DNA from: Verrucomicrobiia bacterium | GTDB taxonomy: Bacteria; Verrucomicrobiota; Verrucomicrobiia; Limisphaerales; UBA11358 | Direction of reading: 5' to 3' | Length of the DNA: 33,780 bases | Assembly (NCBI GenBank): GCA_025451535.1 | Contig: JANWKE010000067.1 | Coordinates: forward strand, 1 to 33,780 | Shown here: positions 15,075 to 23,268 of the stretch, one piece after another | Numbering within the stretch: position 1 is the stretch's first letter | Layout: the number at the start of each line of letters is the position of its first letter | Notes under the pieces: model-generated | Seen by the model: only the letters and a program-made list of their open reading frames with translations | Database searches by the model: none | Told to the model about the DNA's origin: nothing | Made by a program: the position numbers and the translations under genes

Positions 15075-16313
15075 TCACTCTTCGGCCATGAGAGTTCCAT
15101 CACCGCGAAGTTTCATGCGTTGGCCACGCCACTCAACCGTGTTGCCCAGGAACGCGCCAAACCAAAGCGCCACTTGCAGCAAATCCTTCACCGGCACCAG
15201 CCAGAACGGTGAAACCAATCGGCGTTCCGGCGTGAATCGGCGTTGAAGATTTTGCGCGAGAGCGATCCGGGTTAAAAGAAATGCGATGGCCACAATCATC
15301 CCGCAAGGGATTCCGATGCCGACTCCGGAAGTCTGGAAGAAACCATAGTCCGTGGTCCGCGCGGTATTCACGGATAAACCCGGTAACTCTGATGCCAGCC
15401 ATAGCAAAGGCCAGAAAGTGGCATTGGCCAGGATGCTGAAAAAATAGGGCAGGGGTTGGCAGACGCGGATGGTGCGCGCCCAGCGGAGTTGATGATGCCA
15501 GACATCACGCCAATTCATCGGTGCGTCCCAGCATTCCACAACCATGGGACAGAGTGCGAGACCATGGCCTTTTTCGGCAATGCGATGACCAAGCTGGTAA
15601 TCATCGGCGAGACAATGGGCGAGGGACTTGAAGCCGCCAATTTCGGTCAGCGCCTTGCGGCGCACCAGAATGGCCGCGCCGAGTGCGAAATCGGGCGGCT
15701 TGAGGCTGGAGGCCTGCAATACCTGACTCCAAAAATCGGCGTTGATGGCGATGGCCTCCCAACGCATGGCCGTGGTGACGGGGTTCGCCAACCGGTAAAA
15801 ACAATTCACCAGCGCAGTTTTGTCATCTCGCAAGAGCGCAACCACATTGGCCAGGAAATCCGGCGGCACGCGCACGTCGGCGTCGCTGGCGAGAATCAAC
15901 TCGTATTTCGCCGATCGTTCGAGCTGGGCAAGTGTGGAAATTTTGCCGTTCGTTCCGAAGGTTTCGCTGCAGACGACGAGTTGTATGTCACGCCCCGGAT
16001 TTTTTTCGATGAGTTCGGGGACAATGCCGCAAACCGGATCGTTGGGATCGGCGACGCCAAACAGGATCTGCACCGGCCCGGCGTAGTTCTGATTGAACCA
16101 GCTTTGCAATGAGTCAGCGGTGGTCGCATCACAACCCTTGAGGGGTTTGAGCAAGGTGACCGCGGGGGCAAAGGAAGAATCGGCGGCGCGCTGGTGGAGG
16201 GGGAACCGCCGGGCGGCCAGCCATTGCCAGAGAGTAAGCGCCAGACTCAGGAGCGCGAGCGCGGCGAAGATTACATTGGCGAAATTCACCAGGGAGCAGG
16301 CAAGCGGGCTCAA
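15075..16313 (-). CDS. HpnI/ceramide-glucosyltransferase-like membrane glycosyltransferase
   Basis: The 412-residue membrane glycosyltransferase belongs to the GT2/GT21 type. An N-terminal helix (about 10-33) precedes the catalytic domain, with ASDADVRV (Asp144/Asp146, metal and sugar-nucleotide binding), CLADDYQLG (Asp237/Asp238) and HHQLRWAR (275-280, the QxxRW-type motif). Two or three C-terminal helices follow. This is the layout of HpnI, which adds N-acetylglucosamine to bacteriohopanetetrol, and of ceramide glucosyltransferases; the two cannot be separated here, and no other hopanoid gene is in the window. The TTG at 16313 overlaps the stop of the upstream GH42-like gene; GTG at 16289 is an alternative start. 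Confidence 0.7.
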   Translation of the reverse strand: MSPLACSLVNFANVIFAALALLSLALTLWQWLAARRFPLHQRAADSSFAPAVTLLKPLKGCDATTADSLQSWFNQNYAGPVQILFGVADPNDPVCGIVPELIEKNPGRDIQLVVCSETFGTNGKISTLAQLERSAKYELILASDADVRVPPDFLANVVALLRDDKTALVNCFYRLANPVTTAMRWEAIAINADFWSQVLQASSLKPPDFALGAAILVRRKALTEIGGFKSLAHCLADDYQLGHRIAEKGHGLALCPMVVECWDAPMNWRDVWHHQLRWARTIRVCQPLPYFFSILANATFWPLLWLASELPGLSVNTARTTDYGFFQTSGVGIGIPCGMIVAIAFLLTRIALAQNLQRRFTPERRLVSPFWLVPVKDLLQVALWFGAFLGNTVEWRGQRMKLRGDGTLMAEE

Positions 16314-18391
16314 ACCGCGGCAGCTGTATCCACCGGTTTGGGTTCGATGCGTTCGTCAAGGACCAGCACGCCGTGGGGCGGGATGTCGTAGTTGCCGGAG
16401 AACGTATTGCCCGTGAGGAAATCGTGCATCGGTTTGTAGAATTGGATGCGGAGGGGCGAGTTCTGGTGGTTGATAAGAAAGTAAACGCGCATTCCTTCCT
16501 TTTCGCGCATGCTGACTTCGACATTTTCCGGAACCTTGAGCAAGGGTTGCAACCCGCACATTTGACGCAGCCAGACGATGAGGTCATGGTAAAAATGCTG
16601 ATGGCTCATGGTGCCGATGTACACGGCCCGGCCGAGGCCGAAAGTGTTCATCGTTATGGCGGGTCGTCCGGCGTAAAAATCCTTGGCATAGGTTGCCAGC
16701 ACCTGGCAGCCCTTGGGCTCGATGATGTCGCACCAAAGCCGTGCCGGATGCACGTGGCTGGTGGGGAAGGCGCCCTTGAAGGTAAGGTGATTTTCTTCAC
16801 CGGGCGGAATGGGATCGAATTCCAACACCTCCAGTCCGAACAAATCGGTCATGTCATTCGGGTAACCCGTGTCGGGAGCAATACTATGTTCGTTGACGAG
16901 GCCGGTATTGAAGGTGCTGACGAGCGTGCCGCCATTTTGGACGTAAAGTTTGAGGCGGTCGGCCTCGCCGGCGGCCAGCAGATGCAGCGACGGCGCGAAA
17001 ACGATTTTGTATTGCGACAAATCCTCGGTCGGGCGCGCAAAATCCACGGGGATATTACGATCGTGGAGCGCGTTGTAGATGAGTTGAATGTGTTCGCGCA
17101 GGTTGAAAAATTTGTTGGGCTGCATCGGCTGTTGCAGCGTCCAATCGTTGTCGTGGGTATAAAGAATGCAGGTTTGCGCAACCACCCGGGTGTCCTTGAG
17201 CGCGGGCGCCAGCAGCTTCAACTCTTCGCCGATCTGGCTGATTTCCTTGAAGACACGGGTGTTGCCTTCGAGGTGGTGCGACAGGACCGCGCCGTAAAAT
17301 TTTTCGTTGCCGATGCGCGGCTGGCGCCAGTGATAATAAAGCACGCCGCACGCACCCCGGGAAATGAGCTGATAGGTAAACAACCGGATAATGCCCGGCC
17401 GCACCAGCGAGTTGACATCCTGCCAGTTGACCTGGCCGGCCTTCTGTTCAATGACCCAGAAACCGCAGTCGCCGTCGGGCGTTTTGACGCCGGTTTTTTT
17501 CAACGAGCGGAGAATGTCAATATCGCACGCCAGTTCGGAGGATTTGGTCTTGATGGCCGGCCGGCTTTCAACGGAAACAAAGTCCACCGCATCGGCCATA
17601 TCGAAGTGATCGAATTTCCGGTGGAGCGCGCGGAGGTTGACGGTAACGGGATGGTCGGGGCAAAGCTCATGGAGGACATCGGCCTGCATGCGAACGAAGG
17701 CCACGAGGGCATCGCTGCAAAACCGGTGCCAGTCCAGCAACAAAGCCGCGTTATGTGACGTGGGCGCGGACATGGGCATGGGCACGTCAGCGAAGGAGGA
17801 AACAATTTGTCCCAGGTAACGCAAGCCCAGCTGATCATTGAGGCGCTCGACGGTCTCGTATTTCAATTTCAGCCAGTTTTGCCATTCCAGGCGCGAATCC
17901 TCGTTGAACGACCATTCGGTCTGATGTCCACCGAGGCCGCTGTCGATCTGCCAGGCAATCAATTGCGGATGGTCCCCGAGCGCCTTGGCCATGTTTTCGA
18001 CCAGGCGTTTGGAGGCGTTCCAATAGGCATCATTGTTGAAGCACGCCGCCCGGCGTGTCCCTTCGTGTTTGACCAGGCCGCGCTCGTCAAGCGGCAGGAT
18101 GCCGGGGAACTTTTTTGCCAGCCAGATGGGCGGGGCGGCGGTAGGCGTGCCGAGGACAACCTTGATGCCGCGATTTTGCATGATGTCCATGACCCGGCGC
18201 AGCCACTGAAAATCGTATTTCCCCTCTTTGGATTCGCAGATGCCCCAGGAATATTCGCCGATGCGGACAACATTGATGCCGGCCTTGGCCATCAATTCGG
18301 CATCATGTTCCCAAGCTCCCTCGGGTTTGTCAGCGGTGCCGCTGTAAGGGAAGACCCACTGCTCAGGATAATAGTCAACGCCAAAAAACAT
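16310..18391 (-). CDS. GH42-like beta-galactosidase, acid/base residue replaced
   Basis: The 693-residue protein has the GH42 order. The N-terminus is FFGVDYYPEQW, and the TIM-barrel motifs VVRIGEYSWG and PTAAPPIWL follow. The nucleophile region is WVIEQKAGQVNW with Glu315. A trimerisation-like domain then begins near 400 and a beta-sandwich ends the chain. In active GH42 enzymes the acid/base residue is the Glu of a WQIDNEYG-type motif; here the motif reads WQIDSGLGGH (147-156), so both Asn and Glu are missing. Glu159 in HQTEW is the nearest acidic residue. No signal peptide, so probably cytoplasmic. A good ribosome binding site (GAGGTGAGG) precedes the ATG. Activity on galactosides is uncertain. 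Confidence 0.85.
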   Translation of the reverse strand: MFFGVDYYPEQWVFPYSGTADKPEGAWEHDAELMAKAGINVVRIGEYSWGICESKEGKYDFQWLRRVMDIMQNRGIKVVLGTPTAAPPIWLAKKFPGILPLDERGLVKHEGTRRAACFNNDAYWNASKRLVENMAKALGDHPQLIAWQIDSGLGGHQTEWSFNEDSRLEWQNWLKLKYETVERLNDQLGLRYLGQIVSSFADVPMPMSAPTSHNAALLLDWHRFCSDALVAFVRMQADVLHELCPDHPVTVNLRALHRKFDHFDMADAVDFVSVESRPAIKTKSSELACDIDILRSLKKTGVKTPDGDCGFWVIEQKAGQVNWQDVNSLVRPGIIRLFTYQLISRGACGVLYYHWRQPRIGNEKFYGAVLSHHLEGNTRVFKEISQIGEELKLLAPALKDTRVVAQTCILYTHDNDWTLQQPMQPNKFFNLREHIQLIYNALHDRNIPVDFARPTEDLSQYKIVFAPSLHLLAAGEADRLKLYVQNGGTLVSTFNTGLVNEHSIAPDTGYPNDMTDLFGLEVLEFDPIPPGEENHLTFKGAFPTSHVHPARLWCDIIEPKGCQVLATYAKDFYAGRPAITMNTFGLGRAVYIGTMSHQHFYHDLIVWLRQMCGLQPLLKVPENVEVSMREKEGMRVYFLINHQNSPLRIQFYKPMHDFLTGNTFSGNYDIPPHGVLVLDERIEPKPVDTAAAV

Positions 18392-18489
18392 AACCTCACC
18401 TCGGGGTTCATCAGGATACTAAAAGCAACCCGCCACGCTTGCAATCTCAAAATCACCGGCGTCGCCAGGGACAAAACGACGGACGGATT

Positions 18490-19272
18490 CTATTTGCCGA
18501 GCAACTTGTCGAGCCCTTTGATAATATTGCTGGTGCCGGCACCGGCGTTGTTGCCGGCGCCTTTCAGCAGGGTTCCCGCATTTTTTTCAATACCGGCCTT
18601 GCTGACGGCCTTCAGGGTAGCGGTCACAATGGCGTCCAGCACGCTCCGGGTCAATTCCGGCGCCGTGATGCCCTCCTGGTTCCTGCCCAAATTGACAAGA
18701 TGAATCGGTGGCAACGGAAGCGTCATTTGCTTTCCACCCAGGTCCGTCAGGCTGACATGAACCCTGGCGCCGGTGATGAGCAAATCGTCCACTTCAAGTT
18801 TCCTGGACGGTTTGGCTTGTGCGGGTGCGTTGGTTGAAGCCGTACTGGTCTGAGCGGGGTTTTTGGAGGCTTCCGTGACGTTATTCAGGATGGTGCTGAG
18901 ATTATTGCCGCCGAGACCACCTTCGAAAGTGATTTCGGGCGATTCAACATGAAGCGAGCGCACGACGATTTTGTCGGAAAGCACGGACAGGGGATTCACC
19001 CCCACGGAGATCAGTCCGGCGCTGATGGCTTGCGGGGTTTGATAACCTTCAGGGTTGCCGACGACCAAACCCTTGACGCTGGCCGAGCCGGTTAACAACG
19101 TCAGGTGCACTTCATCCAGTTTGACCGACACCCGGGTAATTTGGGGGCCGACGGTTTCAACACCTTTCTTGACGATGTCGCCAAGAAACACGCTGGCGAC
19201 AATGGCGCCAATGATGGCCAGAACCACCAGAATGAGGACCACACTCCAGAATATTTTTTCGAGCTTTTTCAT
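18490..19272 (-). CDS. AsmA-like membrane-anchored protein
   Basis: The 260-residue protein has an N-terminal membrane anchor (about 9-31), with the rest in the periplasm. The repeated beta-strand pattern VKLDEVHLTLLTGSASVKGL, VVGNPEGYQTPQAISAG and VVRSLHVESPEITFEGG is typical of AsmA/DUF748-type domains, which in larger proteins carry lipids between membranes. A low-complexity Ala/Thr/Pro linker (around 133-153) separates a second strand-rich section. The short length suggests a minimal member of the family. A clear ribosome binding site (AAAGGG) lies upstream of the ATG. The gene points the same way as the GH42-like gene 98 bases on. Confidence 0.7.
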   Translation of the reverse strand: MKKLEKIFWSVVLILVVLAIIGAIVASVFLGDIVKKGVETVGPQITRVSVKLDEVHLTLLTGSASVKGLVVGNPEGYQTPQAISAGLISVGVNPLSVLSDKIVVRSLHVESPEITFEGGLGGNNLSTILNNVTEASKNPAQTSTASTNAPAQAKPSRKLEVDDLLITGARVHVSLTDLGGKQMTLPLPPIHLVNLGRNQEGITAPELTRSVLDAIVTATLKAVSKAGIEKNAGTLLKGAGNNAGAGTSNIIKGLDKLLGK

Positions 19273-19325
19273 AAACGTACCCTTTCAATACTGCGTCCGG
19301 CTCCTCCGGGCAAACTCGAATTTAC

Positions 19326-19724
19326 TCACCGGGCGAGCAGCAAGCGAATCACTTCCACCAGTCTGTTGATTTGATACGGCTTGGCCAGAAAATGGTCCGG
19401 TTTGACCGGTGAATCGGCGTAAATGCTTTCATCCACGGTGCCGCTGAGAAGAATGGTTTTTTGCCGGGGGTTCAGCCGCTTGCATTCACGAATCAAATCC
19501 ATGCCGTTCATCTGTCCCATGGCGTAATCGGTGACGAGGACGTCCGGGGGAGATGGGGCGGCAGTGTATTCCGCCAGCGCCTCTTGTGGATCGCGGAACA
19601 GGCAAACCTTAAAACCCGTCGGCGCCAAAATCATTTCAGCCAAATCCAGTAATACTTGTTCATCGTCCACCACGTAAATTGTGGGCGGCGAACCGGTAAC
19701 GCCGTTGCTTTCAGGTTGACTCAT
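19326..19724 (-). CDS. Single-domain response regulator
   Basis: A receiver domain with nothing else: acidic pocket VVDDE (Asp20, Asp21), phosphorylated Asp66 in VTDYAM, Ser94 in LLSGT and Lys115 in LAKPY. At 132 residues it has no DNA-binding or enzyme output, so it works like CheY or as a phosphorelay shuttle. The ATG at 19724 is preferred over a TTG three codons earlier. No histidine kinase lies next to it; the only phosphoacceptor protein in the window is at 28770-29066. Confidence 0.9.
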   Translation of the reverse strand: MSQPESNGVTGSPPTIYVVDDEQVLLDLAEMILAPTGFKVCLFRDPQEALAEYTAAPSPPDVLVTDYAMGQMNGMDLIRECKRLNPRQKTILLSGTVDESIYADSPVKPDHFLAKPYQINRLVEVIRLLLAR

Positions 19725-19735
19725 GCTGGTCAAGA

Positions 19736-19751
19736 GTTATGAAAACATAAC
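19736..19751. promoter_or_regulatory. Dyad between divergent genes
   Basis: GTTATG-AAAA-CATAAC is a perfect short inverted repeat 12 bases upstream of the response-regulator start and within the 142-base divergent spacer before the DUF4912 gene. It could be an operator or a leader hairpin. The evidence is symmetry only. Confidence 0.25.
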
Positions 19752-19866
19752 TTGTCCCCGACGGCAAGCGCATTTGGGTGGTGAAATTCCCATTGCGTTG
19801 TTCGTGCTTCCACCGTAAAGTCCCGCATGGCATGAGGACATCGCCACGAAACAGGGATTTGCTGCT

Positions 19867-21234
19867 ATGAAAAGAAAAACGGCAACCGCGTCAATCAAAA
19901 AGAAGACAGCCACCCCAACCATACCTCCGCCTCGTGTCGCCGAAACCCTGTCCGAAGAAACCGCCACCAGCGCCAGCCCGGTCAAGCCGCCAAAAACCAA
20001 ACGTCCGACGTTTGGAAAATTGAAAAGCACCCTCGTTTCGGCGTTTGAAGCCGTTACCGCTCCCCGGAAAACCAAACGCGCCGTCAGACCCAAAATCGGT
20101 GGAACCGGCCGGCATAAACAAATTCAAGTTCCCGCCATTTTACTGGAGGGCGACCGGACTTCGCCATCTCCCGTCAGCGGTCCTGGCCAGAAATATGCGC
20201 TCGGTCCCGTGCCGCCATCGCAACAGTTTGAAACGGCCGAGGCCGACCTGCCCGAAAGTTACGGCACCCGCCAGTTGTTTTTGACCGCCCGGGATCCCCA
20301 CTGGCTGTACGCGCACTGGGACCTGACGCACGAGCAGCAAACGCGTTGCAACACGCGTTCCGCCGACGGCCATCTGGTTTTGCGCGTTTATGCGCACAGG
20401 ATTGAAGGCCATCCGATCAACGAAATCCACGTCCACCCGGAATCGCGCCACTGGTTTGCCCACGTTGAACGCGCGGGAGCTTCCTATGCCGCTGAACTCG
20501 GCTATTACTCGCCGGTCGGCAAATGGGTGCGGGTGGCCGCGTCCGCGGCCACGGTGACGCCGCCGGATGCGGTCTCGTCGGAGGGCAGCGCTGAATTCGC
20601 GACGATTCCGTTTGAATTCCCGTTCGCACAGCTGATGGAAATCATCAAGGCGGCCGTGCATGAACATCTTCCTCTGGCCGAGGCCCTGGAAGAGCTTCGG
20701 CGGCAGGGCCATCGCGACCTGCCGCGCGCGGGTTCCCACCTGGCTTCGGCCTGGACACCGCAACAGGAACAGGCGCTCGCGAAAATCATCAATATTGACG
20801 ACGTTCGCCGCGTGTGGATGGGGTCGCTCGAAATCACGGAATTAATCCGCCGCCGGCTGGCCCACGAAATTTCCTCGCTCGGGGCGTCGCAGTTCGGCAT
20901 CTCCAGTATTTCGAGTCCGTTCGGCGGTGTCGGATTAGCAAAAGGTTTCTGGTTCAACGTCAACGCGGAATTGATCATTTACGGTGCAACCGAGCCGGCG
21001 GCCAAGGTCACCCTTGGTGGCCACGAAATCAAATTGCGACCCGATGGTTCGTTCAGCTACCGCTTCGCGCTGCCGGATGGAAACTATGATCTTCCCGCCG
21101 TCGCTGTTTCAACCGATGGCACGGAGGCCCGCGCGGCGGATCTGAAATTCAGTCGCTCAACGGATTATCTTGGTGACGTCGGCGCGCACCCGCAGGACCC
21201 GTCATTGAAAGCGCCCTTGCCGGAAAACGTTTGA
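19867..21234 (+). CDS. DUF4912 domain protein
   Basis: The 455-residue protein has a Lys/Pro/Thr-rich, probably disordered N-terminus (1-95). A DUF4912-type domain follows (about 125-235), recognisable from LPESYGTRQLFLTARDPHW, LYAHWDLT and the strand VLRVYAH. A helical section (about 255-345) comes next, then an Ig-like beta domain (about 355-430, LIIYGATEPAAKVTLGG, DGSFSYRFALPDG). No signal peptide is seen. DUF4912 genes are often found beside GH57 enzymes, as here, so a role in glycogen or related alpha-glucan metabolism is inferred. The stop overlaps a TTG in the next frame, and coupling to the downstream genes is likely. Confidence 0.8.
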   Translation: MKRKTATASIKKKTATPTIPPPRVAETLSEETATSASPVKPPKTKRPTFGKLKSTLVSAFEAVTAPRKTKRAVRPKIGGTGRHKQIQVPAILLEGDRTSPSPVSGPGQKYALGPVPPSQQFETAEADLPESYGTRQLFLTARDPHWLYAHWDLTHEQQTRCNTRSADGHLVLRVYAHRIEGHPINEIHVHPESRHWFAHVERAGASYAAELGYYSPVGKWVRVAASAATVTPPDAVSSEGSAEFATIPFEFPFAQLMEIIKAAVHEHLPLAEALEELRRQGHRDLPRAGSHLASAWTPQQEQALAKIINIDDVRRVWMGSLEITELIRRRLAHEISSLGASQFGISSISSPFGGVGLAKGFWFNVNAELIIYGATEPAAKVTLGGHEIKLRPDGSFSYRFALPDGNYDLPAVAVSTDGTEARAADLKFSRSTDYLGDVGAHPQDPSLKAPLPENV

Positions 21235-21239
21235 CCTTC

Positions 21240-21470
21240 ATGGACGCGCCCCACCGCGGAGCCTTGATGCTGGTTCGCTTCATCGCCGTGGCGTTGATCG
21301 GTCTGGGCCTGATTCAACTGAGTTTGTCGTGGGTAGGAAGCCAAGCGCACCACGCGCCCATGAAAACACCTGATTTTGTGCTTCCCGCCATTCTCCTGGT
21401 GCTGGGAATTCTGGCTTTTATCAAAGCCGGTTCCCTGGCGAGATGGATTTCAAACAAACTGGACGAGTGA
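21240..21470 (+). CDS. Tiny two-helix membrane protein
   Basis: The 76-residue protein (from ATG 21240; a TTG at 21231 is possible) has two hydrophobic helices, about 9-30 and 44-62, joined by a short polar loop (SQAHHAPMKTPDF). It ends in a charged tail (RWISNKLDE). It sits between the DUF4912 gene (5 bases) and the GH57 gene (20 bases) on the same strand, so it is almost certainly cotranscribed with them. No family is recognised. Confidence 0.6.
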   Translation: MDAPHRGALMLVRFIAVALIGLGLIQLSLSWVGSQAHHAPMKTPDFVLPAILLVLGILAFIKAGSLARWISNKLDE

Positions 21471-21490
21471 CGGCAATGTTCTAACCGACT

Positions 21491-23065
21491 ATGCAAGGCT
21501 ATTTGTCCCTCGTGCTGCACGCGCACCTGCCATTTGTGCGGCATCCGGAGCACGAAAAATTTCTGGAGGAATCCTGGCTGTTCGAAGCCATCACCGAAGC
21601 CTACATTCCCTTGCTGCAGACGCTCGAAGGCTGGCGCCGCGACGGCATGGACACCCGCCTGACTCTTTCGCTCTCGCCAACGTTGTGCGCGATGCTGCTC
21701 GACCCGTTGTTGCGCGGACGTTACGAACGGCACTTGAACAGCCTCATCGAACTGGCGGAAAAGGAAATCCACCGCACGCATTGGGACCGCACGTTCCGTG
21801 AACACGCGTGGATGTATCATCATCGGTTCGTTTCGATTCGCGACACCTGGCGGGCCGGGGAAGGCAACCTCGTCGGTGCCTTCCGTCGATTACAGGACGA
21901 AGGGCACATCGAAATCGTCACCACCGCCGCCACGCACGCGTTGTTGCCGCTCCTGGCCGGCCATCCGCCGTCGCTGCGCGCGCAAATTCTGACAGCGCGC
22001 GACCATTATCGCAGTTGTTTTGGCCGTGACCCGGTGGGCATCTGGCTCCCGGAATGCGCCTACGTGGAAGGCGTTGAAGCTTTTTTGCAGGAGGCCAACA
22101 TCCGCTGGTTCATTCTCGACACGCACGGGGTGCTGCATGCGCGTCCGCGTCCGCGCTACAGCACGTTCGCGCCGATTTACACGCCCAACGGCATCGCCGC
22201 GTTCGGACGCGACTTCGATTCCTCGCGACAGGTCTGGAGCAAGCACGAAGGTTATCCGGGCGACGCGCGGTACCGCGATTTTTACCGCGACATCGGCTTC
22301 GATCTCGATTTCGACTACGTGAAACCGCACCTGCCGTCGCCGGAGAACCGCGGTTTTACCGGCATCAAGTATTACCGCATCACCGGCGGGGCGGGGGACA
22401 AGCAGATTTACCAGCGCGACCTGGCCTTGCAGGCGGCGGGTGAACACGCCCAACATTTTCTCGATGAACGCATCAAACAGGCCCAAGGCGTCGCCAGATT
22501 TCTGGACCGGCCGCCGATTGCGGTCGCGCCGTACGACGCGGAATTATTCGGCCATTGGTGGTATGAAGGGCCGGAATTTCTCGATTATTTCGCGCGCAAA
22601 CTGTTTTACGATCAGAAAGTTCTCACGCTCATCACGCCGAGCGAATATTTGCACCGCCATCCGACCAATCAAATCGCCGCACCCGGCGCTTCGAGCTGGG
22701 GGGAGGAAGGTTACTGGCGGGCGTGGCTGAACGAATCGAACGAGTGGATCTATCCGCACCTGCAAATCGCCCAGGAACGCATGACCGGGCTGGCCAAAAA
22801 ATTCCACACGGCGACCGGCCTGAAGGCGCGGGCGTTGCGGCAGGCGGCGCGTGAATTGCTGCTCGCGCAGGCCAGCGACTGGCCTTTCATTCTGCGCACG
22901 GGCACCAGTCCCGATTATGCGCGCCGGCGGGTGAAAGACCATTTGCTGCGCTTTATCGCCTTGCATGAACAGCTGACCGTCACGGCCGTGGATGAAAAAT
23001 GGCTGCGCGAATTGGAATCACGCGACAACCTTTTCCCGGACGTGCATTGGAGTTATTGGAAATAG
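21491..23065 (+). CDS. GH57 1,4-alpha-glucan branching enzyme-like protein
   Basis: The 524-residue protein is of the DUF1957/GH57 branching-enzyme type. The opening motif HAHLPFVRHPE is at 10-20. Nucleophile Glu188 is in GIWLPECAY, and acid/base Asp349 is in APYDAELFGHWWYEG; both are in the expected context. A helical C-terminal domain (about 405-524), rich in Trp and Tyr, completes the enzyme. It would transfer alpha-1,4 chains to make alpha-1,6 branches in glycogen. No signal peptide, so cytoplasmic. It ends an apparent operon of DUF4912 gene, tiny membrane protein and GH57 gene. Confidence 0.88.
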   Translation: MQGYLSLVLHAHLPFVRHPEHEKFLEESWLFEAITEAYIPLLQTLEGWRRDGMDTRLTLSLSPTLCAMLLDPLLRGRYERHLNSLIELAEKEIHRTHWDRTFREHAWMYHHRFVSIRDTWRAGEGNLVGAFRRLQDEGHIEIVTTAATHALLPLLAGHPPSLRAQILTARDHYRSCFGRDPVGIWLPECAYVEGVEAFLQEANIRWFILDTHGVLHARPRPRYSTFAPIYTPNGIAAFGRDFDSSRQVWSKHEGYPGDARYRDFYRDIGFDLDFDYVKPHLPSPENRGFTGIKYYRITGGAGDKQIYQRDLALQAAGEHAQHFLDERIKQAQGVARFLDRPPIAVAPYDAELFGHWWYEGPEFLDYFARKLFYDQKVLTLITPSEYLHRHPTNQIAAPGASSWGEEGYWRAWLNESNEWIYPHLQIAQERMTGLAKKFHTATGLKARALRQAARELLLAQASDWPFILRTGTSPDYARRRVKDHLLRFIALHEQLTVTAVDEKWLRELESRDNLFPDVHWSYWK

Positions 23066-23268
23066 CTGGAGGATCAATCCCAACCTGGTCCACGCTTCCC
23101 GGCGTCTGATCTGGCTGCTGAGACAGCCTCATTCTTGATTTGGAGTTCGATTCCGGCAAACCATCGCGAACGGAGCGTACCGGTGGAAAATTTCTTGAAA
23201 GAAAAGTCTTGGTGCCTGCGAGCTATAAAGGTAAGATGAAAGTATCAGCTAAAGAAAGGATTGTAAGC

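Noticed and set aside
16373-17758. 461-codon plus-strand open frame
   Set aside because: It is antisense to the GH42-like gene, with no motif of its own; GC-rich third positions keep the frame open.
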